Shown here: positions 35,680-43,788 of the stretch, piece by piece
How the letters are laid out: each line of letters begins with the position of its first letter
Numbering within the stretch: the stretch's first letter is position 1
Notes under the pieces: generated by a model
Told to the model about the DNA's origin: nothing
The model's database searches: none
The model's input: only the letters and a program-made list of their open reading frames with translations
Position numbers and translations under genes: made by a program
Assembly: GCF_006443095.1 (NCBI RefSeq)
Contig: NZ_VFWZ01000010.1
Location: 99,123-163,122, forward strand
Reading direction: 5' to 3'
DNA from: Aquimarina algicola
GTDB taxonomy: Bacteria; Bacteroidota; Bacteroidia; Flavobacteriales; Flavobacteriaceae
DNA: 64,000 nucleotides

Positions 35680-35735
35680 AAAACAATCAAAGGGTTATAT
35701 AAATTAATATTTAACCCTTTGATTGTTTTAATTTT
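35680..35735. terminator. Strong terminator-like hairpin downstream of M57-type gene
   Basis: Eighteen perfect base pairs (core CAATCAAAGGGTTA/TAACCCTTTGATTG) with a 14-nt loop, T runs on both strands. It should end the minus-strand metallopeptidase transcript, whose stop codon is at 35761. Confidence 0.75.
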
Positions 35736-35760
35736 AATTATCAACTTATAATATTGATTA

Positions 35761-36612
35761 TTAATAAATAGCTCTTAGGCCAACTATATCTTGATTAAAA
35801 AAGTTACCTGTTTCATTACCAAAACAAGCTCTCATAACAGAAGTTTGAGAATTTCCGTCCGGATCTGTCCCGGGAATAAATACTGCACCAAGTGCAATAC
35901 CATCTGCACTGGCTTGTTCATCTCCTTGAAGGTTAGGAGGACATGAACTGCGTGTTCTCAGATCAGAATGTCTTAACCCAAAACAATGACCAAGTTCATG
36001 AGTCATAAGATGTTCAATAGAACCAAGAGTATTGTTTGCAGATACATCCCTGAAAATTTCTATAGAATTATGTGGATTTCCATTTCTGGGAAACCCTGCA
36101 ACAGCTCCATTACCAGGGTTATTGCTTGCAAACACTACAATTTCACTATTTGCTGTGGTGTTGCCAAATGATAAAGCCATTATAAACCCAAGTCCTAATT
36201 GGTTGTAGTTATCCACAGCTCTTTGTAATCCTATTTGTAGTCTATTGTCTAGATTTACACCTCGTATAGTAATCGTTCTCTGACCACTGTTTGGGACATT
36301 TACAAGTTCAAAACTACGGAACAGTTTTATAGTTGCATCATCACTTTTGAGAGGAAGATCGCTCATATTATTAATATCTTCTTCAGACAGAAAAATATCA
36401 TGAGCGAGCCATCCTTTTTCAGAAGTTCCATCAGGAAGGTTTTTTGTATAAGGAGTAATCCCTGCCGGGTTAACTCCAAGTTTAATAAATTTATTGATTA
36501 TTTCATTTTCGACGTCTTGTGAGATTTCATTTTCAACATCTTCACTATCCTGACAAGAGAATAGGAAAACACATGCCATCGCAGAAATAGCAAAGGTTTT
36601 AAAATTTGTCAT
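35761..36612 (-). CDS. M57-like (HEIGH-type) metallopeptidase lipoprotein
   Basis: Envelope lipoprotein of 283 residues with an intact metzincin zinc site. The lipobox LFSC gives Cys20. HELGHCFGLRHSD (His205, Glu206, His209, His215, Asp217) is HExxHxxGxxH with the following Asp, as in the peptidase M57 / dual-action HEIGH family. SVMRACF downstream could supply the Met-turn. A duplicated DVENEI follows the lipid anchor. It is probably a secreted protease acting on extracellular protein. It is a single gene between a strong terminator and a divergent DUF2851 gene. It has no close resemblance to the other metallopeptidase lipoprotein at 19.8 kb beyond the HExxH motif. Confidence 0.88.
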   Translation of the reverse strand: MTNFKTFAISAMACVFLFSCQDSEDVENEISQDVENEIINKFIKLGVNPAGITPYTKNLPDGTSEKGWLAHDIFLSEEDINNMSDLPLKSDDATIKLFRSFELVNVPNSGQRTITIRGVNLDNRLQIGLQRAVDNYNQLGLGFIMALSFGNTTANSEIVVFASNNPGNGAVAGFPRNGNPHNSIEIFRDVSANNTLGSIEHLMTHELGHCFGLRHSDLRTRSSCPPNLQGDEQASADGIALGAVFIPGTDPDGNSQTSVMRACFGNETGNFFNQDIVGLRAIY

Positions 36613-36872
36613 AATTGTTTGTGTAAATTAAATATTATAAGTTGATACTTGTAAAATTATGTAAAACCTTGCGTTTTGCTTGTTAAAGTAAGTATAGGAT
36701 TATATTAAAATATTCATTACAGAACAAGGGCTTTTGTGCGTAAATGCTAAAATTTTAGTATTGTATAAAGTAGTTTTTAATATTTCTAATTTTAATTATT
36801 CTAGAAATATATGGTAGCTTTAAAAATTGGGAATATTCAAAACTCGATAATTTTTCATTACTTTGAATTCTT

Positions 36873-38165
36873 ATGAAAGAAGATTTTCTACATTACCTCT
36901 GGAAATATAAAAAGTTTGATATCTCTAATTTGAAGACCACCAAAAATGAATCGATTATCCTTCAAAAAATAGGAATTCACAATATAGAGAATTCCGGTCC
37001 TGATTTTTTTGATACCAGATTAATTATAGGTGAACAAAAATGGGTAGGTAATGTAGAGATACATATTAAATCTAGTGATTGGTATGCTCACAATCATGAG
37101 ATTGATTCTAATTATGATAATGTAATTTTGCATGTAGTCTGGGAAGACGATATGGATGTTTTTAGAAAAAATAATACCATTATCCCAACTTTGCAACTTA
37201 AAGATTATGTGTCTCCAGGACTTATTAATAATTATCAAAATCTTTTTCAAGAGAGTAAGAAAAGTCAAATTAGTTGTGAGAAACAACTGCCCGATGTTTC
37301 TGGTTTTATACTAGAAAATTGGCAAGAGCGATTATATTTAGAACGTTTAGAACAAAAATCAACTCTCATTGCCGAATTACTTCAAAAAACAGCAAGTGAT
37401 TGGGAGGCGACTTTGTTTTTACTTTTGGCCAAAAATTTTGGATTAAAGGTAAATGGAGACGCTTTCTTGAGCATAGCGGACAGTATAAATTTTTCTGTCG
37501 TACGAAAAAACAGTGACTCGATATATAAATTAGAAGCTCTGTTTTTTGGGCAATCAGGACTATTACAAAATGATTCGAGCTCAGAGTATAGTATTATGCT
37601 TAAGCGAGAATATCAGTTTTTGAAAACAAAATTTAAGTTAGATACTTCTGGATGTTTACCGGTTCAGTTTTTTAGGTTACGTCCACCTAATTTTCCTACG
37701 ATACGATTAGCTCAGTTAGCAATGCTTTATTTCAAAAATACGCAACTATTTGCTGATAGTATTCAAATAAATTCTCTTGAAAAATTATACAAACTTTTTA
37801 CAGTAGAAACTAGTGAGTTTTGGCAAGAACATTACACCTTTGATAAGGTTTCGACAAAAAGAAAGAAAAAAATAACAAAGTCGTTTATCGATTTAATATT
37901 AATTAATACGATAATACCATTACGCTTTTTGTATGCCAAAACATTAGGTGAAAATATAGAAGAAGAAATTTTTGAACTGATTAATCAATTACCATCTGAA
38001 CACAATCATATTACAAAATATTTTTTATCATCAAACATTAATATTAAAAACGCAATGCATTCTCAAGCAATGATACAACTCAAAAAAGAGTACTGCGATC
38101 AAAAAGCTTGTTTGCAATGTGCAATAGGTAATTTTTTATTAAATAGAGAACAAGTTTTACAATAA
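36873..38165 (+). CDS. DUF2851 family protein
   Basis: Conserved Bacteroidota protein of 430 residues, recognised from its N-terminus (KEDFLHYLWKYKKFD) and the block SGPDFFDTRLIIGEQKWVGNVEIH, HIKSSDWYAHNHE and YDNVILHVVW. The VEIHxxSSDWxxHxH segment could bind metal, but no activity is established. No signal peptide; probably cytoplasmic. It ends 17 bp before the PspC-domain gene and may be co-transcribed with it, although a -7-like TATTTTG lies in the gap. A CTTTG 8 nt before the ATG suggests a very short leader. Confidence 0.9.
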   Translation: MKEDFLHYLWKYKKFDISNLKTTKNESIILQKIGIHNIENSGPDFFDTRLIIGEQKWVGNVEIHIKSSDWYAHNHEIDSNYDNVILHVVWEDDMDVFRKNNTIIPTLQLKDYVSPGLINNYQNLFQESKKSQISCEKQLPDVSGFILENWQERLYLERLEQKSTLIAELLQKTASDWEATLFLLLAKNFGLKVNGDAFLSIADSINFSVVRKNSDSIYKLEALFFGQSGLLQNDSSSEYSIMLKREYQFLKTKFKLDTSGCLPVQFFRLRPPNFPTIRLAQLAMLYFKNTQLFADSIQINSLEKLYKLFTVETSEFWQEHYTFDKVSTKRKKKITKSFIDLILINTIIPLRFLYAKTLGENIEEEIFELINQLPSEHNHITKYFLSSNINIKNAMHSQAMIQLKKEYCDQKACLQCAIGNFLLNREQVLQ

Positions 38166-38182
38166 TGTAACTATTTTGCAGT

Positions 38183-38404
38183 ATGCTTTATAATTTGAGA
38201 CACTTTTTAGAAAGAAATGGGTTTTATGTATCGTCTAGATTAGCAGACAGATTAGGAATGCGTGCAAAAAATGTAAGATTGTTTTTTATCTATGCAACTT
38301 TTGCTACTGCTGGATTAGGTTTTGCAATTTATCTTACCCTAGCGTTTTGGTTAAAGCTAAAGGATTTGGTATATACTAAACGAACTTCTGTATTCGATTT
38401 ATGA
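38183..38404 (+). CDS. Small PspC-domain membrane protein
   Basis: A 73-residue protein consisting of one PspC-like domain: an amphipathic N-terminal segment (FYVSSRLADRLGMRAKNVRLF) and one membrane helix (about 34-57). PspC proteins take part in envelope stress responses. The stop codon overlaps the ATG of the potassium channel gene by four bases (ATGA), so translation is coupled and the two products may work together. The TTTTGCAGTATG at its start matches that of the YkgJ gene and suggests a leaderless transcript. Confidence 0.85.
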   Translation: MLYNLRHFLERNGFYVSSRLADRLGMRAKNVRLFFIYATFATAGLGFAIYLTLAFWLKLKDLVYTKRTSVFDL

Positions 38405-39420
38405 TTAAAGTTTATAATTTTAGAATTCCTAAAGTTTACTTAGCGTTACTATTACTTATAAGTGTAGTTACTGTAGGGGTTTTAGGATTTCGTTTCTTTT
38501 CTGACTATACTTGGGTTAATGCCTTGTATATGACTGTGATTACGATGTCTACAGTTGGCTTTACAGAAGTTCAGCCATTAGATGACAATGCTAAAATATT
38601 TACCGTTTTATTGATATCTACAAGCGTTTCTATATTCGCATATTCTGTATCGGTAATTACAGAATATATTATCGGCAAAAATGATCCAAAAAGAGTTCAA
38701 TTGAGAAAAACACAGAAAATGCTACAAAAAATAGAAAACCATACTGTTATTGTGGGGTACGGTCGTAATGGCAAACAGGCTGCAGCTAAGTTATTAGCAT
38801 ATAACAAACCTTTTGTGATAATAGAAAAAGATGATGAAGTAATTAATAAAAATCAAAATGAAAAGATATTTTTTCTCAAAGGCAATGCTACAGAAGATGA
38901 AGTCTTGATCAAATCTGGCATAAAAAAAGCAGATCACCTTATTTGTACATTACCAGAAGATGCAGATAATTTATTTATCGTACTTTCTGCAAGACAGATC
39001 AATAAAAAACTCAAGATCATAAGCAGAGCTTCTCAAGATACATCCTATAAAAAAATTCGTTTAGCTGGTGCAGATAATGTAATTATGCCAGATAGAATAG
39101 GAGGGGATCATATGGCCTCTCTAGTTGTAGTTCCTGATTTGATAGAGTTCTTGGACAACCTGTCTATTGTTGGTAAAAGATCTATTAATATTGAAGAAAT
39201 TTCTTTTGAAGATATGTTTGATGATCAAAAAGAAAGAACAATTTTGGATATCAATATGAGGTCTAGAACAGGTTGTACTATTATAGGATATAAATCTCCA
39301 GAAGGAGAATATATAGTAAATCCTGAAGCAAGCACATTATTAAAACCTAGTTCTAAAATTGTGGTTTTAGGCCGTCCTGAACAAATAAATCTTTTAAATC
39401 AAGAATTTGATATTTCGTAA
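38401..39420 (+). CDS. RCK-gated potassium channel
   Basis: Two-helix potassium channel subunit of 339 residues with a cytoplasmic regulator domain. Membrane helices at about 12-31 and 66-88 flank a pore loop with selectivity filter TVGF (51-54), a variant of TVGYG in which the last Gly is replaced by Thr. The TrkA-N Rossmann domain begins at about 115 (VIVGYGRNGKQ, nucleotide-binding GxGxxG) and a TrkA-C domain ends the protein. It should form tetramers and gate K+ flux in response to ligand. The overlap with the PspC gene implies one operon. Confidence 0.9.
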   Translation: MIKVYNFRIPKVYLALLLLISVVTVGVLGFRFFSDYTWVNALYMTVITMSTVGFTEVQPLDDNAKIFTVLLISTSVSIFAYSVSVITEYIIGKNDPKRVQLRKTQKMLQKIENHTVIVGYGRNGKQAAAKLLAYNKPFVIIEKDDEVINKNQNEKIFFLKGNATEDEVLIKSGIKKADHLICTLPEDADNLFIVLSARQINKKLKIISRASQDTSYKKIRLAGADNVIMPDRIGGDHMASLVVVPDLIEFLDNLSIVGKRSINIEEISFEDMFDDQKERTILDINMRSRTGCTIIGYKSPEGEYIVNPEASTLLKPSSKIVVLGRPEQINLLNQEFDIS

Positions 39421-39516
39421 TGTTAAAGATATTTAATGCTTAAAAAATTGTAAACAAGTGTTTTTTTTAGCATCTTGCTCACTTCTTAATCTAAAATTCA
39501 ATTAACACAAAATATT

Positions 39517-41136
39517 ATGAAGAAAATTCTTCTTCCGCTTTTAACATTCATTATTCCATTTATTACATTTTCACAAGAAGCAACAGAAAAAGGGTTAGAC
39601 AAGCAAATAGACGAAGCTTTTAAACCTATTTCAAAATTCTTCTCAGACGTTATATTTTTTGAAGTTTTTAAGGGAGCACCTTTTGTAATCATATTATTGG
39701 TACTTAGTGCCTTATTTTTTACTTTATATTTTGGATTCCCCAACATAAGATACTTTGGTAGGGCGATCAATGTAGTAAGAGGGAAATATGATGATGTAGA
39801 AGGACATGGAATCGAAGGTGAAACAGAGTTGAACATTGTAGAAGGAGATATACGAGATACAATAAGAGATGAATCTAAAGAAGGAGAAGTTTCTCATTTT
39901 CAAGCTTTAGCGACAGCAGTTTCGGGTACAGTAGGTAATGGTAATATAGCTGGTGTTGCACTTGCAATTGCTCTTGGAGGACCGGGAGCAACATTCTGGA
40001 TGATAGTTTGTGGATTATTGGGGATGTCAACCAAATTTGTTGAATGTACTTTGGGAGTTCAATATAGAGATGTTGGAGAGGACGGTACTGTTTATGGAGG
40101 ACCGATGTACTATCTAAGTAAAGGACTCAAAGAAAAAGGATTCATGTGGTTAGGTAAAATTACAGCTGTATTGTTTGCTATTTTCTGTATAGGAGGTTCT
40201 TTTGGAGGAGGTAATGCTGCACAATCCAATCAGGCGACTATAGTTATCAAAGAATTGATGGGGCTAGAAAGTACAGGAGCAGGTACTATTATAGGAGTGG
40301 TATTGGCAGTTTTGGTTGGTATTATTATTATCGGAGGAATCAAACGAATAGCCTCTGTAACTGAAAAAGTGGTGCCTTTTATGGCTGTTATGTATATTAT
40401 AGCCTGCTTGTACATTATTTTTTCTAACTTCTCTTTTGTAGATGATGCTATAGCCTTGATAATAGAAGAAGCATTTAATCCAACTGCAGTAGGGGTAGGA
40501 AGTTTTATAGGAGTTTTACTTGTTGGTTTCAAAAGAGCTGCATTCTCTAATGAAGCTGGAGCAGGATCTGCTTCAATAGCGCACTCAGCAGTAAAAACAA
40601 AATATTCGGCATCAGAAGGATTAGTAGCACTTTTAGAACCTTTTATCGACACAGTAGTGATTTGTACAATGACAGCCTTAGTTATTATTATCTTCAATTT
40701 TGGAGGTTTCTTTGAATATGGTGCAGATGTTAGTGCAGATGGTAGTGGTGCAGTTATGATAGGCGATGAAATAGTAAAAGGAGCAGGAATAACTTCAAAA
40801 GCTTTTGCTCAATATATTCCTTATTCTAATTACTTCTTGACTATTGCAGTGGTGTTATTTGCAGTTTCTACTATGATTTCTTGGTCTTATTATGGTTTAC
40901 AATCCTGGAAATTTTTATTCGGTAGAGGTAAAGCGGCAGATCTTGTCTATAAGATTTTGTTTTTAACTTTTGTTGTTATAGGAGCAGCAGCAAGTATGGG
41001 GTCAATTTGGGATTTCTCTGATGCAATGATATTTGCAATGGTATTTCCAAATATGATTGGATTATACTTTTTATTTCCGGTTGTTAAAAAACAACTTATC
41101 CGATATTTTGAAGCTATAAAAGCATCCAAACAATAA
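39517..41136 (+). CDS. AGCS-family sodium:alanine symporter
   Basis: Sodium-coupled amino-acid transporter of 539 residues. An N-terminal signal-peptide-like helix (MKKILLPLLTFIIPFITFSQ) and a linker of about 30 residues precede the transporter core, an arrangement I believe is common in this phylum. Core motifs include the conserved ALATAVSGTVGNGNIAGVA, PGATFWMIVCGLLGMSTKF, the VYGGPMYYLSKGL block and AFSNEAGAGSASIAHSA. Ten or eleven helices are evident. The likely substrate is alanine or glycine. A terminator hairpin just beyond the stop codon overlaps the beginning of the next gene. Confidence 0.93.
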   Translation: MKKILLPLLTFIIPFITFSQEATEKGLDKQIDEAFKPISKFFSDVIFFEVFKGAPFVIILLVLSALFFTLYFGFPNIRYFGRAINVVRGKYDDVEGHGIEGETELNIVEGDIRDTIRDESKEGEVSHFQALATAVSGTVGNGNIAGVALAIALGGPGATFWMIVCGLLGMSTKFVECTLGVQYRDVGEDGTVYGGPMYYLSKGLKEKGFMWLGKITAVLFAIFCIGGSFGGGNAAQSNQATIVIKELMGLESTGAGTIIGVVLAVLVGIIIIGGIKRIASVTEKVVPFMAVMYIIACLYIIFSNFSFVDDAIALIIEEAFNPTAVGVGSFIGVLLVGFKRAAFSNEAGAGSASIAHSAVKTKYSASEGLVALLEPFIDTVVICTMTALVIIIFNFGGFFEYGADVSADGSGAVMIGDEIVKGAGITSKAFAQYIPYSNYFLTIAVVLFAVSTMISWSYYGLQSWKFLFGRGKAADLVYKILFLTFVVIGAAASMGSIWDFSDAMIFAMVFPNMIGLYFLFPVVKKQLIRYFEAIKASKQ

Positions 41137-41148
41137 TTTGATTATTGT

Positions 41149-42024
41149 ATGAGTAAAAATATAATATCCCATTTTGAAATGAATTCACGTTTTCGAAATG
41201 GGATATTTTTTTTGGCAACTATTTTAGTCTCTGTTACTGGGATTTATTATTTGTATGCTAATACCGTTTCTTCAGAACCTGTTTTTTTTGAATTAAAATC
41301 CTTTCAAGAACAGGTAGATAGTCTTAAATTAAAACAGGAACAAGAGTATAAAGCTTATGCAGTCAAGCCTTTTAATCCAAATTTTATTTCAGAATATAAA
41401 GCATATGTACTAGGGATTTCGACAGAAGAGTTAGACCGGATTTATAAATATAGAAAAGAAGGAAAATGGATCAATACAATTTCTGACTTTCAAAAAGTAT
41501 CTAAAGTTTCTGATTCGTTGTTAAACGCTATTTCACCATTGTTTAAATTTCCAGAATGGATACAGAATAAGTCAAAACATACTAAGTTCATTGATAAAAA
41601 GAATTCACAAAAAACATATGCCGCAAAAAAAGATTTGAATGTAGTTACTGAAGATGAGTTACGACAAATTGTTAATATACCTGAATTTATTGCAAAACGT
41701 ATTATTTCTTATAGAAATCAACTGGGTGGATTTGTTGATGATATACAGCTTCAGGACGTGAATGGTCTGTATGATTATAAAAGAATAGAAATCTTATCAA
41801 ATTTTACAGTCAAAACCCCTCAAAAAATTTCCAAAATCAATATAAATAAGGCTTCAGTAGAAGATTTGGTAGAGATTCCTTATTTTGAATTCGAGACTGT
41901 TTTAGAAATAAAAGCATTCGTAGATACAAATGGACCAATTTCAGATTTTAAAGAATTAGGAAAAATCGATGGGTTTTCTTTAGAAAAAATAGATAGAATA
42001 AAGTTATATTTGACATTAAAATAG
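41149..42024 (+). CDS. ComEA-like helix-hairpin-helix membrane protein
   Basis: Membrane-anchored protein of 291 residues. One N-terminal helix (about 18-36, GIFFLATILVSVTGIYYLY) is followed by three tandem HhH-type segments: ISTEELDRIYKYRKEGKWI (about 85), VTEDELRQIVNIPEFIAKRI (about 165) and INKASVEDLVEIPYFEFETV (about 230). Such HhH_3 domains bind DNA without sequence specificity, as in the uptake protein ComEA. The N-terminus KNIISHF...RFRNGIFFL looks like that of flavobacterial relatives, which supports the ATG at 41149 even though a terminator hairpin overlaps codons 5-22. A later ATG at 41179 is possible. Confidence 0.82.
   Translation: MSKNIISHFEMNSRFRNGIFFLATILVSVTGIYYLYANTVSSEPVFFELKSFQEQVDSLKLKQEQEYKAYAVKPFNPNFISEYKAYVLGISTEELDRIYKYRKEGKWINTISDFQKVSKVSDSLLNAISPLFKFPEWIQNKSKHTKFIDKKNSQKTYAAKKDLNVVTEDELRQIVNIPEFIAKRIISYRNQLGGFVDDIQLQDVNGLYDYKRIEILSNFTVKTPQKISKININKASVEDLVEIPYFEFETVLEIKAFVDTNGPISDFKELGKIDGFSLEKIDRIKLYLTLK
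41163..41213 (+). terminator. Symporter terminator embedded in the next coding sequence
   Basis: AATATCCCATTT (41163-41174) pairs perfectly with AAATGGGATATT (41196-41207), followed by a T run. It starts 27 nt after the symporter stop codon but lies within the first 22 codons of the HhH gene. Confidence 0.7.
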
Positions 42025-42068
42025 AAATCGGAAAAAATTGCTGTGAATTCTGATAAATCTTCATTTTC

Positions 42069-42076
42069 TACCTTTG
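42069..42076 (+). promoter_or_regulatory. -7 box of the acyl-CoA dehydrogenase gene
   Basis: TACCTTTG matches TAnnTTTG. A possible -33 TTCTG lies 16 nt upstream, so the -33 part is uncertain. The start codon is about 100 nt downstream. Confidence 0.4.
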
Positions 42077-42177
42077 CGTAAACATATTTCCTTTTTTTAA
42101 GGATTTGTGTCCTATGCGTATGATGTCGATGGTCATAATCATAGTAATACTGTTTGCTACAAATTATAGATAATTAA

Positions 42178-43344
42178 ATGAATAGCATGTATTTTACAGA
42201 AGAGCACGAATTGTTTAGGCAGAGTCTTAGAGAATTCCTTAAAAAGGAAGTTACACCACATATTGATAAGTGGGAAAAAACAGGAACCATTGAAAGGTTT
42301 ATTTGGAAAAAGTTCGGAGAAATGGGGTATTTCGGGATAGCATATCCTGAAAAGTATGGAGGAATGGATTTGGATCTTTTTTATACTGTTATACTTTTAG
42401 AAGAACTTCAAAGAATCAATTCGGGAGGTTTTGCAGCTGCAATTTGGGCACATATATACTTAGCGATGACTCATGTTAATAAAGAGGGTGACCATAGAAT
42501 CAAAGAAGAATATCTGAGGCCAAGTATTTCAGGTGATAAAATAGGTTGTCTAGGGATAACAGAGCCTTTTGGCGGATCTGATGTGGCAGGAATGAGAACT
42601 ACAGCGGTCAAAGAAGGTGATCATTATATTGTTAATGGATCTAAAACTTTTATTACAAATGGAGTGTACAGTGATTATTTGGTTATTGCAGCCAAAACTG
42701 CACCAGAACTTGGTAATAAAGGGATAAGCATCTTTATTATAGATAGAGAAACAGAAGGTATTTCATCTACAAAACTAGAAAAGTTAGGTTGGAGAGCTTC
42801 TGATACTGGAGAAATTGCTTTTGATAATGTAAAAGTCCCTGCCGATAATTTAATGGGTGAAGAAAACAAAGGTTTTTCATATATCATGCAACATTTTGCA
42901 TTAGAAAGATTAATTATGGGGGTCAACGCTCATGCTAGAGCAGAATTTGCATTAGAGTATGCGATAAAGTACATGTCAGAAAGAGAAGCATTTGGTAAAA
43001 CGATAGATAAATTTCAGGCATTGCGACATACAGTTGCTGATATAGCTAGTGAGATTGAAATGTGTAAGGAGTTTAATTATTCTATTACAAAAAGATTAGA
43101 CCAAGGACAATATGTAGTTAAAGAGGCGTCTATGTCAAAATTATTATCTACAAAAATTGCTGACGAAGCAATATATAAATGTCTTCAGCTTTTAGGAGGG
43201 TATGGATATATGGAAGAATATCCACTTGCAAGAATGTTTAGAGACAGTCGACTAGGACCAATAGGAGGGGGTACATCAGAAATACTCAGAGAAATTATTT
43301 CTAAAATGGTAATTGACAAAAAAGAGTACAAACCAGCGACTTAG
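42178..43344 (+). CDS. Acyl-CoA dehydrogenase
   Basis: FAD-dependent acyl-CoA dehydrogenase of 388 residues, catalysing the first alpha,beta-oxidation step of fatty or branched acyl-CoA. Signatures are GCLGITEPFGGSDVAGM (FAD-binding loop), SKTFITNG, and LLGGYGYMEEYPLARMFRDSR, where the second Glu (about residue 347) corresponds to the catalytic base of the family. GGGTSEILREIISK closes the protein. The ATG at 42178 is used, but the family N-terminus MYFTEEHELFRQS fits the ATG at 42187 equally well. Chain-length preference cannot be told. It is not linked to other beta-oxidation genes. Confidence 0.93.
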   Translation: MNSMYFTEEHELFRQSLREFLKKEVTPHIDKWEKTGTIERFIWKKFGEMGYFGIAYPEKYGGMDLDLFYTVILLEELQRINSGGFAAAIWAHIYLAMTHVNKEGDHRIKEEYLRPSISGDKIGCLGITEPFGGSDVAGMRTTAVKEGDHYIVNGSKTFITNGVYSDYLVIAAKTAPELGNKGISIFIIDRETEGISSTKLEKLGWRASDTGEIAFDNVKVPADNLMGEENKGFSYIMQHFALERLIMGVNAHARAEFALEYAIKYMSEREAFGKTIDKFQALRHTVADIASEIEMCKEFNYSITKRLDQGQYVVKEASMSKLLSTKIADEAIYKCLQLLGGYGYMEEYPLARMFRDSRLGPIGGGTSEILREIISKMVIDKKEYKPAT

Positions 43345-43408
43345 TTTTAAGAATAATAAAAGATTATTGATGTAATAGAGCTGTCAAAAATAATTTTATA
43401 CAAAAAAC

Positions 43409-43438
43409 TTTGTGTGTTATAGATTTATGTTATATTTG
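43409..43438 (+). promoter_or_regulatory. Promoter of rpsU
   Basis: TTTG (43409-43412), an 18-nt gap and TATATTTG (43431-43438) form a full Bacteroidota promoter, 33 nt upstream of the rpsU start. Confidence 0.7.
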
Positions 43439-43455
43439 CAGCCTAATTTTTAAAG

Positions 43456-43465
43456 AAAGGAGGTG
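43456..43465 (+). promoter_or_regulatory. Strong Shine-Dalgarno sequence of rpsU
   Basis: AAAGGAGGTG lies 5 nt before the ATG at 43471, an almost full anti-SD complement. I saw no comparable site before other genes here. In Flavobacteriia the anti-SD is occluded on ribosomes carrying bS21, so a strong SD on the bS21 gene itself suggests autoregulation. Confidence 0.85.
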
Positions 43466-43470
43466 CTACT

Positions 43471-43665
43471 ATGTTAATTATACCAGTTAAAGACGGAGAA
43501 AATATAGATAGAGCGTTAAAACGCTTTAAACGTAAATTTGATAGAACAGGAACGATGCGTCAGCTTCGTAGTCGTCAGCAATTTACTAAACCTTCTGTAA
43601 AAAGAAGAGCTCAGATCCAAAAGGCTCAATACATTCAGCATTTAAGAGATCAAGAGGAAATATAA
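43471..43665 (+). CDS. rpsU: 30S ribosomal protein bS21
   Basis: Small basic ribosomal protein of 64 residues, located at the 3' end of 16S rRNA on the 30S platform. The sequence (MLIIPVKDGENIDRALKRFK, then RTGTMRQLRSRQQF and KPSVKRRAQIQKAQYIQ) is typical of the Bacteroidota form. It has its own consensus promoter and a strong Shine-Dalgarno sequence. The product helps to hide the anti-SD in this phylum, so translation of rpsU probably rises when bS21-free ribosomes accumulate; that is inference from published flavobacterial ribosome work. Confidence 0.97.
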   Translation: MLIIPVKDGENIDRALKRFKRKFDRTGTMRQLRSRQQFTKPSVKRRAQIQKAQYIQHLRDQEEI

Positions 43666-43736
43666 AGCGTAGAAACGTAGTTTTTTCTGTAGATATATTC
43701 TGATACAAGAATAACTTCGTTTTTCAGTATAATATC

Positions 43737-43788
43737 AAATCCGTTAGATGATAAAAGTTTTTTACTTTTGTTATTTAACGGATTTTTT
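43737..43788 (+). terminator. Terminator-like hairpin between rpsU and xer gene
   Basis: AAATCCGTTA (43737-43746) pairs with TAACGGATTT (43776-43785), and a T run reaches the Xer start codon. The 29-nt loop contains a -7 box TACTTTTG (43763-43770) that may drive the recombinase gene, with a leader of under 20 nt. Confidence 0.5.

Larger units (their letters stand above)
35355..35760. other. Gene-free region between AraC gene and metallopeptidase gene
   Basis: About 400 bp without a coding sequence. It holds a 10-bp hairpin (35400-35409/35414-35423, four-A loop) and an 18-bp perfect stem (35680-35697/35712-35729). The first has a T-rich tail only on the minus strand, the second on both strands. 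Confidence 0.45.

Noticed and set aside
40230..40697. Minus-strand 155-codon ORF inside the symporter gene
   Set aside because: It lies wholly antisense to a well-conserved transporter; its Thr/Ile/Pro-rich composition is the complement of that coding sequence.
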